A stretch of 64,000 nucleotides of DNA, taken from the NCBI GenBank assembly GCA_020633325.1, contig JACKDX010000001.1, positions 558,001 through 622,000 of the forward strand, written 5' to 3'. The translations under genes were made by a program, and so were the position numbers. The notes beneath the pieces are model-generated. The model saw nothing but the letters and a program-made list of their open reading frames with translations, did no database searches and was not told the origin of the DNA. Below are positions 26,164 through 33,542 of the stretch, piece by piece (within the stretch, counting starts at the first letter, position 1; every line of letters begins with the position of its first letter). The stretch comes from Myxococcales bacterium (GTDB taxonomy: Bacteria > Myxococcota_A > Polyangia > Polyangiales > GCA-016699535).

Positions 26164-26745
26164 ATGATGGACTCTGAACCCAGCGTAGCCATGCCGAAGA
26201 CGACATCGCCTCTTCAGGGGTACAACACCAACGCGCGTTATAAAGGCAGGGTGTTTCATATCCAAACAGAGGACTCGGGCACCGCGCGCCCCCATGTGAT
26301 GACGCATCTATTTGCGGATGGCGGTCGCATCGTGGCTTCTCGCAAGACCGGCTATGCGCAGTATTTAGGCATGCCCGGTTACCGAGATACTGTCAAGAAG
26401 CTCATGCAGGAACAACACAAGGCCATGTTTATGGCGCTACGTGACGGACAATATGATGATCAGCTCGATGCCTCACAAGGCGAGGATGCCGCTCTCAATT
26501 GTCCTGCGCCTCTAGCAGAACCTATTGATGAGGTTCCTACCAAAGAATGTGAACCTCCTCTCGATGCTCGCGTTTCCGGGCCGAAATTCCGGGAGCACGT
26601 TGGTGCGGCGGCTTCGGCCTCTACCGCCCGCGGCATTTCCGAGATACCATTCCGCAGCTATAAGACGCGTCCACTTAGCGAGCAGTCATTGGACGAGGTC
26701 ATTTTAGGCTATCTTGAAGAAGAGCTGGATGAAGAGGAACCTTAA
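26164..26745 (+). CDS. Conserved hypothetical protein, probably cytoplasmic
   Basis: The 193-residue protein has a conserved-looking N-terminal block: YNTNARYKGRVFHIQTEDSG, then PHVMTHLFADGGRIVASRKTGY and VKKLMQEQHKAMFMALRDG. I recall similar small proteins in myxobacterial genomes but know no function. The C-terminal 90 residues are low in hydrophobicity, acidic and probably disordered, ending in DEVILGYLEEELDEEEP. No signal peptide or membrane segment is seen. The start could be 26164 or the ATG at 26191. It leads a three-gene run with the next small gene and rluD. Confidence 0.72.
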   Translation: MMDSEPSVAMPKTTSPLQGYNTNARYKGRVFHIQTEDSGTARPHVMTHLFADGGRIVASRKTGYAQYLGMPGYRDTVKKLMQEQHKAMFMALRDGQYDDQLDASQGEDAALNCPAPLAEPIDEVPTKECEPPLDARVSGPKFREHVGAAASASTARGISEIPFRSYKTRPLSEQSLDEVILGYLEEELDEEEP

Positions 26746-26754
26746 GAGGCAATT

Positions 26755-27018
26755 ATGGCGTTGATCGAGACTGAAGAAGCGGCACGACGCTTGGCGCGTG
26801 CGATTGCAAGCGACTTGTCACTATACAATGAGGACAAGGTGGTTAACGGCGTGCAGAATGACAATCTCTTCGAAGTGCTCTCCGAGGAAATCGAAGAAGG
26901 ACGAGCATTGTTCAAGAGCCGTGTGGCCCCAGATTTGTATAAGCGCAATTTCTATGATCGCGCTATCATTGACGTCCTCGTGCGCGCCAAAGGTCACGTC
27001 AAATCTCCAATGTGGTAG
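26755..27018 (+). CDS. Small conserved hypothetical protein
   Basis: This 87-residue acidic, helix-rich protein (MALIETEEAARRLARAIASDL, then FEVLSEEIEEGRALFKSRVAPDLYK and DRAIIDVLVRAKG) lacks membrane segments. I do not recognise a domain. It begins 10 bases after the upstream gene, with AAGAGG before the ATG. Its stop overlaps the GTG start of rluD. Tight coupling to a pseudouridine synthase suggests, but does not show, a translation-linked function. Confidence 0.72.
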   Translation: MALIETEEAARRLARAIASDLSLYNEDKVVNGVQNDNLFEVLSEEIEEGRALFKSRVAPDLYKRNFYDRAIIDVLVRAKGHVKSPMW

Positions 27019-27974
27019 TACGGTCTCTTGAACCCTTTGAGGTTGTGATTTCGCCTGTTGAGGCGAACCGTCGAATCGATAAGGTTTTGGCCAAGCGAGA
27101 TCTTGGCATTTCCCGAGCGCGTCTCCAGCGCTGGATAGAAGAGGGAAGGGTACGCGTGGATGGTGAACCGGTCTTGGCAAAGACCAAAGTGGTCATGGGC
27201 GATGTCGTGCGCATTGTTCCGGCGCCCGTTGAGCCGTCTGGGGTCGTGCCTCAACATATCCCTTTGGATATCGTTTATGAGGATGAACATCTGTTAGTGC
27301 TCAATAAGCCTGCGGGTCTTGTCGTGCATCCGGCTCCCGGGCATGCGCAGGGGACTCTGGTCAACGGCCTTTTGTATCATTGGAATGTCACGGCGAGCGA
27401 AGCTGCTCCTAGGGCCGGGATTGTGCACCGGTTGGACAAGGACACCAGTGGACTGATGGTCGTTGCAAAAGCCGCATTCGTTCATGAGGCCCTGGTCCAG
27501 GCCTTTCAAGAACGGCTCATCGCGCGTGAATATGAAGCCATCGTGGTGGGCATTCTTCCGGAGCGGGCCATGCGCATCGAAACCTTGTACGGGCGGCATC
27601 CTATCCATCGAAAGCGCTTTAGTTCTCAAGTCGAGCGGGGCAAGATCGCTATCACGAATGTGGAGGTTAAGAATGCTTTACATGGCAGCAGCTGGCTGCG
27701 ATGCCGTCTCGAGACAGGACGAACCCATCAAATTCGCGTGCATCTTGCAGATCGGGGCTTTCCCGTGTTGGCTGATTCAACATATGGCAAAGTTCCACAT
27801 GACCCCACTCTCGCACGCGCGGCCATTGAGCTTGGCCGTCAAGCATTGCATGCAACCGTGTTAGGATTTGCCCACCCCATCAGTAAGCAGTGGCTGCTCT
27901 TTCACACTGAGTTGCCCGTACCGTTTCTAAGGGCGCTTCAGGCGCTGGGAGCCGAGCAATTTACTGACGGCTGA
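27012..27974 (+). CDS. rluD: Ribosomal large subunit pseudouridine synthase (RluD family)
   Basis: The 320-residue enzyme converts uridines in 23S rRNA to pseudouridine. An N-terminal S4 RNA-binding domain (RIDKVLAKRDLGISRARLQRWIEEGRVRVDGE) precedes the catalytic domain. The catalytic Asp is in GIVHRLDKDTSGLMVVAK, with HPAPGHAQGTLVNGLLYH upstream and LETGRTHQIRVHLA downstream. RluD, rather than RluC, is favoured by the S4 domain and HPAPG spacing, but the target sites (1911, 1915, 1917) are inferred. Start is GTG 27012, overlapping the preceding stop. Its 3' end overlaps hemL by 14 bases. Confidence 0.93.
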   Translation: MVVRSLEPFEVVISPVEANRRIDKVLAKRDLGISRARLQRWIEEGRVRVDGEPVLAKTKVVMGDVVRIVPAPVEPSGVVPQHIPLDIVYEDEHLLVLNKPAGLVVHPAPGHAQGTLVNGLLYHWNVTASEAAPRAGIVHRLDKDTSGLMVVAKAAFVHEALVQAFQERLIAREYEAIVVGILPERAMRIETLYGRHPIHRKRFSSQVERGKIAITNVEVKNALHGSSWLRCRLETGRTHQIRVHLADRGFPVLADSTYGKVPHDPTLARAAIELGRQALHATVLGFAHPISKQWLLFHTELPVPFLRALQALGAEQFTDG

Positions 27975-29253
27975 CAGCACCAAATGCGCTCTTCAGGGCG
28001 TCTCGGGTGTGTTCTATGGCATCGTCATCATGCGCCAGCGACACAAATGCCGTCTCGAACTGTGAGGGTGGCCAATAGACGCCGTGCGCGAGGAGCGCTT
28101 GATGCCAGTGACTAAAACGCGCGGTATCCGATCGCATGGCGGAGGACCAGTCTAGGACGGGTGAATCGTTAAAAAAGACGGTGAGCATGGAGCCGACGCG
28201 CTGGACTTGTACAGGCACAAGAACTTTCTGGGCTTCTTCGCGCAGGATGAGCTCAAGTTCTGCAGCACGCGCTTCGAGCTTGCTGTATGCCTCGGGCACG
28301 CTAAGACAGCGAAGCGTCGCGATACCTGCAGCGGTGGCCAAGGGGTTGCCACTCAAGGTGCCGGCTTGATACACAGGTCCTAAGGGCGCAACGTGTGCCA
28401 TGACGTCCTTGCGCCCGCCATAGGCGCCCACAGGCAGGCCGCCACCGACGATTTTGCCGAGGCAAGTCAGGTCGGGCTGAACCCCGTAGAGTGCCTGCGC
28501 GCCGCCGTAGGCCACCCTAAACCCGGTCATTACTTCGTCAAACACCAAATGAGCGCCGTAACGTGTGCTGATATCTCGTAACGCGTGCAGATAACCGTGC
28601 GCCGGTGGAATACATCCCATATTCCCGGCGATGGGCTCAATAATGATCGCGGCGATATGGGAGCCGTGTTTCGCGAACGCAGCTTCGACTGCACCGACAT
28701 CATTGAAAGGGACCAGAAGCGTCGAGCGTGCGAAGGCTTCTGGCACGCCGGCACTGTTGGGAGTGCCCAGGGTCATCGCGCCGCTGCCAGCCTTGACCAG
28801 CAGGTAGTCCGCGCCTCCGTGATAACAACCTTCTGCCTTGAGCACCAGGTCCCGGCCGCTTGCGCCTCGGGCCACGCGCAACGCTCCCATCACCGCTTCG
28901 GTGCCGCTGCTACAGAGTCGCAACATTTCCATGCCAGGCATCGCGCTCTCAATGAGTTGCGCGAGCACCAGCTCAGCTTCCGTGGGCGCTCCATAACTAC
29001 TGCCCAGTTTTGCCTGTTCGGTGATCGCACCAACGACCTCTGGGGCGGCATGCCCTGCGATCATGGGTCCCCAGGATCCTACATAATCGACGTATCGCCG
29101 ATCATCTGCGTCGATGAGCCATGCGCCTTTGGCGGCTTTGATAAAGATGGGATCCCCTCCAACCGCGGCAAACGCGCGAACCGGGGAGTTCACGCCGCCG
29201 GGGATGTGCAGCTGCGATTGAGCGAAAAGGGCACGCGACTTTGGGCCAGACAC
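27961..29253 (-). CDS. hemL: Glutamate-1-semialdehyde 2,1-aminomutase
   Basis: HemL converts glutamate-1-semialdehyde, made by HemA, to 5-aminolevulinate using PLP. The 430-residue protein opens SRALFAQSQLHIPGGVNSPVRAF and has the fold-type I motifs: GTEAVMGALRVARG, LVFDEVMTGFRVAYGG and the PLP Lys in LGKIVGGGLPVGAYGG. YQAGTLSGNPLATAAG follows. It is intact. Start is GTG at 29253, whose N-terminus matches the family. A good promoter (29260-29288) lies so close that the mRNA may be leaderless. Confidence 0.97.
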   Translation of the reverse strand: MSGPKSRALFAQSQLHIPGGVNSPVRAFAAVGGDPIFIKAAKGAWLIDADDRRYVDYVGSWGPMIAGHAAPEVVGAITEQAKLGSSYGAPTEAELVLAQLIESAMPGMEMLRLCSSGTEAVMGALRVARGASGRDLVLKAEGCYHGGADYLLVKAGSGAMTLGTPNSAGVPEAFARSTLLVPFNDVGAVEAAFAKHGSHIAAIIIEPIAGNMGCIPPAHGYLHALRDISTRYGAHLVFDEVMTGFRVAYGGAQALYGVQPDLTCLGKIVGGGLPVGAYGGRKDVMAHVAPLGPVYQAGTLSGNPLATAAGIATLRCLSVPEAYSKLEARAAELELILREEAQKVLVPVQVQRVGSMLTVFFNDSPVLDWSSAMRSDTARFSHWHQALLAHGVYWPPSQFETAFVSLAHDDDAIEHTRDALKSAFGAVSRQ

Positions 29254-29259
29254 GCGCTC

Positions 29260-29288
29260 TATCTAATCTACCTTGAGCAATGAGACAA
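29260..29288 (-). promoter_or_regulatory. Possible promoter of hemL giving a leaderless mRNA
   Basis: Minus-strand TTGTCT (29283-29288) and TAGATA (29260-29265) are 17 bases apart. The -10 ends six bases before the hemL GTG, so transcription would start at or near the start codon. No clear Shine-Dalgarno lies upstream of that GTG. Confidence 0.4.
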
Positions 29289-29298
29289 TCATCTGTCG

Positions 29299-29340
29299 GT
29301 CTCGGGGTTGACGGAGCGCATCGCATGTCCGAGACTCCGT
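29299..29340 (+). promoter_or_regulatory. Alternative hairpins upstream of the barrel-like protein
   Basis: GTCTCGG (29299-29305) can pair with CCGAGAC (29329-29335), and ACGGAG (29311-29316) with CTCCGT (29335-29340). The two stems share base 29335 and interleave, so they are mutually exclusive. They lie 23 bases before the ATG at 29363 and could form a leader switch, but no ligand or known class is recognised. Confidence 0.35.
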
Positions 29341-29362
29341 GCCGGAGCAAAGGAGAAACGAT

Positions 29363-30280
29363 ATGCCCTCTACCTGGCGAATTCACAGTCTATTGGTTCT
29401 TGCGAGTATATTTTTTGCTGCCGGCCCTGTGCATGCGGAGGCCGGCCAATGGGGTCAGTCAAAGGTGCGCTACGCCTCCCGTTCCATGATTTTGGATCGC
29501 GGAACGCTCCGTGTTGATCTGGGCCCTCAGGACTTCGCGATGCTCAACTCGGGACTAATTAACAATGGTCGTGGCCTACGCATATTTGACGCTGGCGACG
29601 ATGTCGGACTTTATCACGGCGCGGGCGCGTCCGTTGGAATTCTCGACAATTTAGAGGCCGGCGCCTTGCTTTTTCCCTTGCTGTTTGCTCCAGAGTTCGA
29701 GTTTGGGGCTATTGAGGGCTATGCACGTTACCGCTTGCTAAGAAAAGCGCGGGTAGAGGTTGGCGTGCAGGCCGGGTTGCAGCTTGGCACAGGTAACTAC
29801 GGATACGGCGCTGGTAGGTTGGCTGGCGGCGTAGCGGGCTCGATTATACGCGGCGCGGAGGTGGATTTTGCCACGTCCGGCGGCATAGTGGTGTTATTGC
29901 GGCCAAGCCCCATGGTGCGGATCGATACGGGCGCAGAACTCGAGCTGTATGTGTGGGACCGGTTCCCCCTATCCAGGCACGGCTCCGAACTCCACGCCAA
30001 TTTGGATCTTCCTTTCGCGGTCAACGTCAACGTCACCGAAAACCTCTTTTTTGGCGGAAAGTTTGGCATGCTATTTCCTACCCAAGACCTCGATTACTTT
30101 TCCATTGGGCTCGGCATCCAAGGTGGTTACACATTAGCCGAGGGCGTGGCTGACATCACAGGCTGGCTCACTTGGGATCAGTTGTTTACGCCTGGGGTGC
30201 CGGATGGCGTGGATAGTGTGCACGGAGACGGCTGGCAAATTGGTGCAGGCGCCAACTTATACGTGGGCATCTTTGACTGA
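29363..30280 (+). CDS. Exported hypothetical protein, probably an outer-membrane beta-barrel
   Basis: This 305-residue protein has a clear signal peptide (MPSTWRIHSLLVLASIFFAA, cleavage near AGPVHA-EA). The mature part has alternating hydrophobic strands and many glycines (GAGASVGILDNLEAGALLF; GVQAGLQLGTGNYGYGAG), as in outer-membrane barrels, and ends in WQIGAGANLYVGIFD with a terminal strand-like pattern. I recognise no family. The ATG at 29363 has AAAGGAG seven bases upstream, which fixes the start. The methyltransferase gene overlaps its end by 8 bases. Confidence 0.78.
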   Translation: MPSTWRIHSLLVLASIFFAAGPVHAEAGQWGQSKVRYASRSMILDRGTLRVDLGPQDFAMLNSGLINNGRGLRIFDAGDDVGLYHGAGASVGILDNLEAGALLFPLLFAPEFEFGAIEGYARYRLLRKARVEVGVQAGLQLGTGNYGYGAGRLAGGVAGSIIRGAEVDFATSGGIVVLLRPSPMVRIDTGAELELYVWDRFPLSRHGSELHANLDLPFAVNVNVTENLFFGGKFGMLFPTQDLDYFSIGLGIQGGYTLAEGVADITGWLTWDQLFTPGVPDGVDSVHGDGWQIGAGANLYVGIFD

Positions 30281-31172
30281 TCACAGGCACGACGCGCAAG
30301 GGGACGGTGCCGCTGCTGCACAGTCCTCCAACCAAGAAGCACTGGAAGCGTGGAATACAGTGCTTTTTGATAAGTTTCACCGCTTTCGGCACGTCCTCAC
30401 TGAGGGATTTGCCCCTCATGGGGAGGTGGCCATGCTGCGTCATGGCCCTCGAGCGGGGCAACGCGTGCTGGACGTGGGATGTGGCTTTGGAGATACGTCT
30501 GTCGCGCTTGCTGGCTTAGTCCAGTCAATGGGCAGCGTTCTTGCAGTAGATGGTGCGCCTCGGTTCATTGCCCAGGCCAAACAGGAAGCACAACGCGCTG
30601 GACTCTTGAATCTGGAGTATAAGGTGGCGGATGTTCAGACGGCGAAGATCCCAGGAGCCTTTGATCTCGTGTTCTCTCGGTTCGGTGTGATGTTTTTCTC
30701 AAACCCAGTGGTGGCCATGCGCAACCTGCGTGCCACGCTTGAGCCCGACGGGCGATTGTGCGTGGTAGTGTGGTGCGCAAAAACAGAGAACGCTTGGGCG
30801 GCGGTTCCCGAGGCCATTGTACGTAGCCTGTTGCCACCTCCGGATGAGAAAGCCGCGCCTACCTGTGGTCCGGGCCCTTTTTCCATGGCCGATACTTCCG
30901 TGGTAAGCCAGATTCTCACCAACGCCGGCTATTCAAACATTGCGTTTGAACGCAACGACAGCCTTGTAAGAGTGGGACATCACGTGAATGATGCGATTGA
31001 GTTTGCTCTGAGTTTGGGGCCAGCGGGAGAGGTCATGCGCCTTGCGGGAGAGGCTGCCGAAAAGCACCGCCCACAAGTGGAAACTGCGCTTCGTGAAGCG
31101 CTCAAGCCCTTTGTGACTGCGAATGGCATCGAGATGCCATCAAGCACATGGATCGTAACCGCGCATGCGTGA
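30273..31172 (+). CDS. Class I SAM-dependent methyltransferase
   Basis: A 299-residue methyltransferase. SAM motif I is RVLDVGCGFGDTSVALAG (about 63-80 from this start), motif II VLAVDGAPRFIAQAKQEA, and the post-motif region reads FDLVFSRFGVMFFSNPVVAMRNLR with LEPDGRLCVVVW. It resembles UbiE/COQ5-type and small-molecule methyltransferases, but the substrate cannot be named. The start is a TTG at 30273 overlapping the upstream gene by 8 bases; an in-frame ATG at 30204 lies deep in that gene. Confidence 0.82.
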   Translation: MTDHRHDAQGDGAAAAQSSNQEALEAWNTVLFDKFHRFRHVLTEGFAPHGEVAMLRHGPRAGQRVLDVGCGFGDTSVALAGLVQSMGSVLAVDGAPRFIAQAKQEAQRAGLLNLEYKVADVQTAKIPGAFDLVFSRFGVMFFSNPVVAMRNLRATLEPDGRLCVVVWCAKTENAWAAVPEAIVRSLLPPPDEKAAPTCGPGPFSMADTSVVSQILTNAGYSNIAFERNDSLVRVGHHVNDAIEFALSLGPAGEVMRLAGEAAEKHRPQVETALREALKPFVTANGIEMPSSTWIVTAHA

Positions 31173-31201
31173 CACTTCGCCCCCATCGCAATGGCATAAG
31201 A

Positions 31202-31420
31202 TTACCAACCGGATTTTACGACTATCCAAAGTAAAGCGAGTAACAAGGCTGCGATCAAGTAAACGAGCCACAGGTTCGTGATAAAATAGGGATAAACCAT
31301 CAATACGAGGCCCACAGCGAGCTGGGGAACGCGCTTCTGCCGTTTGCCGTACATAAATGCTACGAGCCCAATGGATCCTATGATAAATGAGGCGATGAGG
31401 GGGCCGGGCTCGAGATTCAT
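31202..31420 (-). CDS. Small conserved membrane protein
   Basis: The 72-residue protein is almost entirely membrane-spanning: PLIASFIIGSIGLVAFMYGK, a short basic loop (KRQKRVP), VGLVLMVYPYFI and LVYLIAALLLALLWIVVKSGW. I recall similar small membrane proteins in other bacteria, none with a defined function. The start is the ATG at 31420; an ATG three codons upstream (31429) is also in frame. Confidence 0.65.
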   Translation of the reverse strand: MNLEPGPLIASFIIGSIGLVAFMYGKRQKRVPQLAVGLVLMVYPYFITNLWLVYLIAALLLALLWIVVKSGW

Positions 31421-31486
31421 GGTGACCAAGTTACTCTAAGCGGTGGCGTATAGAATAATTCCCAGCCGTGTCCGAGCGCAAACCAT

Positions 31487-33058
31487 ATGCTTATAGCTGG
31501 TTCAAGCCGCGGTCCGCGATGGCGCGAGGTTCTAATGGCCAGTGCGCTAGTCGGCTTGCTCGCGTACTCCTGGATGTTTACCGAAGGCGTGCCCAATGAG
31601 CGTTCGCGGCTCTATTTAAGCATGGCGCTGGTTGATCATGGAACGCTGCACATTGATGAGCTGCTTAGACGTCATGGAGTCATCTTTGATCTGTCGGCAT
31701 ACAAGGGCCACTACTATACGGACAAAGCGCCAGGCTCCAGTCTCTTAGGGGCTTTAATATATGGATCCTTGCGTCTGTTTTCTCCGGCTAGCTCATGGAG
31801 CATACGAGCGCTACTGCTCGTCATGCGCTGGGGACTGATGATACCGATCACTGTCCTGGGATTTTTTGTTTTGCGAAATCTAATGGCGAAGCTCACAATC
31901 GCCGAGCCGATCCGCGACATATGCTCCATGGCATGGGCACTTGGAAGCGCGGCTTTTCACTACGGTCGCGCTTTTTATGGCCATCAGATTGTTGCCGTAT
32001 GCTTGCTACTCGCGGTCTGGCTACTATGGCCAACACAAACCAAAAACAAATCCGTTCTATACTCCCTAGCGGCCGGGGCCCTTTGTGGCCTTGCTGCAAT
32101 CACGGAATATCAAGCCGCCATTCCATGCATCTTCGTAGCGTGCTTCCATCTGTGGACCACACTGAAAGGGACAAAGCTGAAACTGTGGTGGGCGTTTTGC
32201 GTGGGCGCAGTTCCCTTTGCCGTATTGCTCTTCACCTACAATTACTTGGTGTTTGAGAATCCCTTTGCGCTCTCTTATCACCATCTTTTCAATGAGGGTG
32301 CGCAAAGCCTGCATACGCAGGGTATCGGTGGCGTAGGCTTCTTCCATTGGCAATATTTCCTGGGCGCGCTCTTTAGCGGGCATCGAGGGCTCTTGGCCAC
32401 ATCCCCCTGGCTCATGTTCGTGGTCCCGGGCGTTGTGTATGGGTTGCGTCAGTACGCGCCACCCTATCGCGGGATAACCTGGTTGATGTTCGGCACAGTC
32501 ATATACTATCTGGCATTCATCTCGGGTTCCAACATGTGGTTTGCAGGTTGGAGCTTCGGACTTCGTTTGTTCGTGCCGGCGCTTCCTCTTTGCACCATTT
32601 TCGCCGCGATGGGCATGCACCATCTGTGGGAGCGTGTGAGTTGGAGAATCCTCGCGCTCGGCACCATATCGTCGAGTATTCTGTACAATCAGGTGGTGGG
32701 TGTCACGTTACCCGAACTCCCTCCCTCCGCAAAAAATCCGATATTCGATACGGTGGTGCCGCTTTTGTCGAGTACGCAGATCATTCCCAACTGGGTCTCG
32801 ATGCTCTTTGGGCGGAGCGGCGGGTGGAGCGCCGTGCCAGTGCTCATGTTGGCGGTGCTTGTATGCATATGGCTGGTGTACAGGGCCATCGAAAACACGA
32901 AAGTCCATCGGAGAAACTTTGTGTTGGGCACGCTGTGTGTGGTTTCTGTATTTGGAGCAACCGCCGGTCTTTTGGGACCCTCCTGGAGCGAGCAAGAGCG
33001 TGTGCAATTGGTTGAGCAAGTTCGTTTGTGGTCCTCTGCCGAGAGCCAGGCACCGTGA
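31487..33058 (+). CDS. Polytopic membrane protein, GT-C glycosyltransferase-like
   Basis: The 523-residue protein has about 11 hydrophobic segments and an early lumen-side loop with acidic residues and a conserved-looking NERSRLYLSMALVDHGTL, then HYYTDKAPGSSLLGALIY. This resembles the first loop of GT-C enzymes, which use polyprenyl-phosphate sugars, but I see no full family signature. Its place at the head of an envelope block with methyltransferase, GT2 and sulfatase genes supports a surface-glycan role. The exact activity is unknown. Confidence 0.78.
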   Translation: MLIAGSSRGPRWREVLMASALVGLLAYSWMFTEGVPNERSRLYLSMALVDHGTLHIDELLRRHGVIFDLSAYKGHYYTDKAPGSSLLGALIYGSLRLFSPASSWSIRALLLVMRWGLMIPITVLGFFVLRNLMAKLTIAEPIRDICSMAWALGSAAFHYGRAFYGHQIVAVCLLLAVWLLWPTQTKNKSVLYSLAAGALCGLAAITEYQAAIPCIFVACFHLWTTLKGTKLKLWWAFCVGAVPFAVLLFTYNYLVFENPFALSYHHLFNEGAQSLHTQGIGGVGFFHWQYFLGALFSGHRGLLATSPWLMFVVPGVVYGLRQYAPPYRGITWLMFGTVIYYLAFISGSNMWFAGWSFGLRLFVPALPLCTIFAAMGMHHLWERVSWRILALGTISSSILYNQVVGVTLPELPPSAKNPIFDTVVPLLSSTQIIPNWVSMLFGRSGGWSAVPVLMLAVLVCIWLVYRAIENTKVHRRNFVLGTLCVVSVFGATAGLLGPSWSEQERVQLVEQVRLWSSAESQAP

Positions 33059-33122
33059 GCGGTATCTGTAGCCAGGACGGTTTGATTTGGCTATAAAACA
33101 CTCTCATTTTTTGTCTGGATTT

Positions 33123-33536
33123 ATGTCACAAAGGCCATTTTTCGTCCTTCTTCGATGTGTCGCGCTCATGATTTCGGTGGCACTATTGTACGCTTGTCTC
33201 AAGCCGCTCCTGGCCGCGATTGAACGTCCTCGCACGCTTGGCACGGACCTTGACATTAGTGCGGACGACGCCCATGTGGCATTCGATCAACTTGTTCGAG
33301 CGGAGACCTCTTCAAGACTCCGTGCTCGCGAGCGATTTCCAGGTCACGCTTGGTCCCAGCAAGACGACGAAGCGCAATTCATGCGCGGACACGCGCGCCG
33401 TATTGGCCAGAGTATGGGACTTACCCTGAGCCAAGTCTACCTGGTCATGGATCGCGGGCTACGAGAGCGCTGGGTGGATGACAAAGGCAGACGGCTTAAG
33501 ACGCGTGTTGTGCCTCTAAACCCTAGAATCCGCTAA
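33123..33536 (+). CDS. Small hypothetical protein with N-terminal membrane segment
   Basis: The 137-residue protein starts MSQRPFFVLLRCVALMIS with one hydrophobic segment, then a charged region (DLDISADDAHVAFDQLVRAE) and a basic C-terminus (RGLRERWVDDKGRRLKTR). I recognise no domain. A TTG at 33087 would add 12 residues. It lies between two large membrane proteins on the same strand, 6 bases before the next gene, and is probably part of their operon. Confidence 0.65.
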   Translation: MSQRPFFVLLRCVALMISVALLYACLKPLLAAIERPRTLGTDLDISADDAHVAFDQLVRAETSSRLRARERFPGHAWSQQDDEAQFMRGHARRIGQSMGLTLSQVYLVMDRGLRERWVDDKGRRLKTRVVPLNPRIR

Positions 33537-33542
33537 AGAAAC

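Noticed and set aside
28585..29283. 232-residue open frame on the plus strand
   Set aside because: It is antisense to the intact hemL gene and shows no domain.
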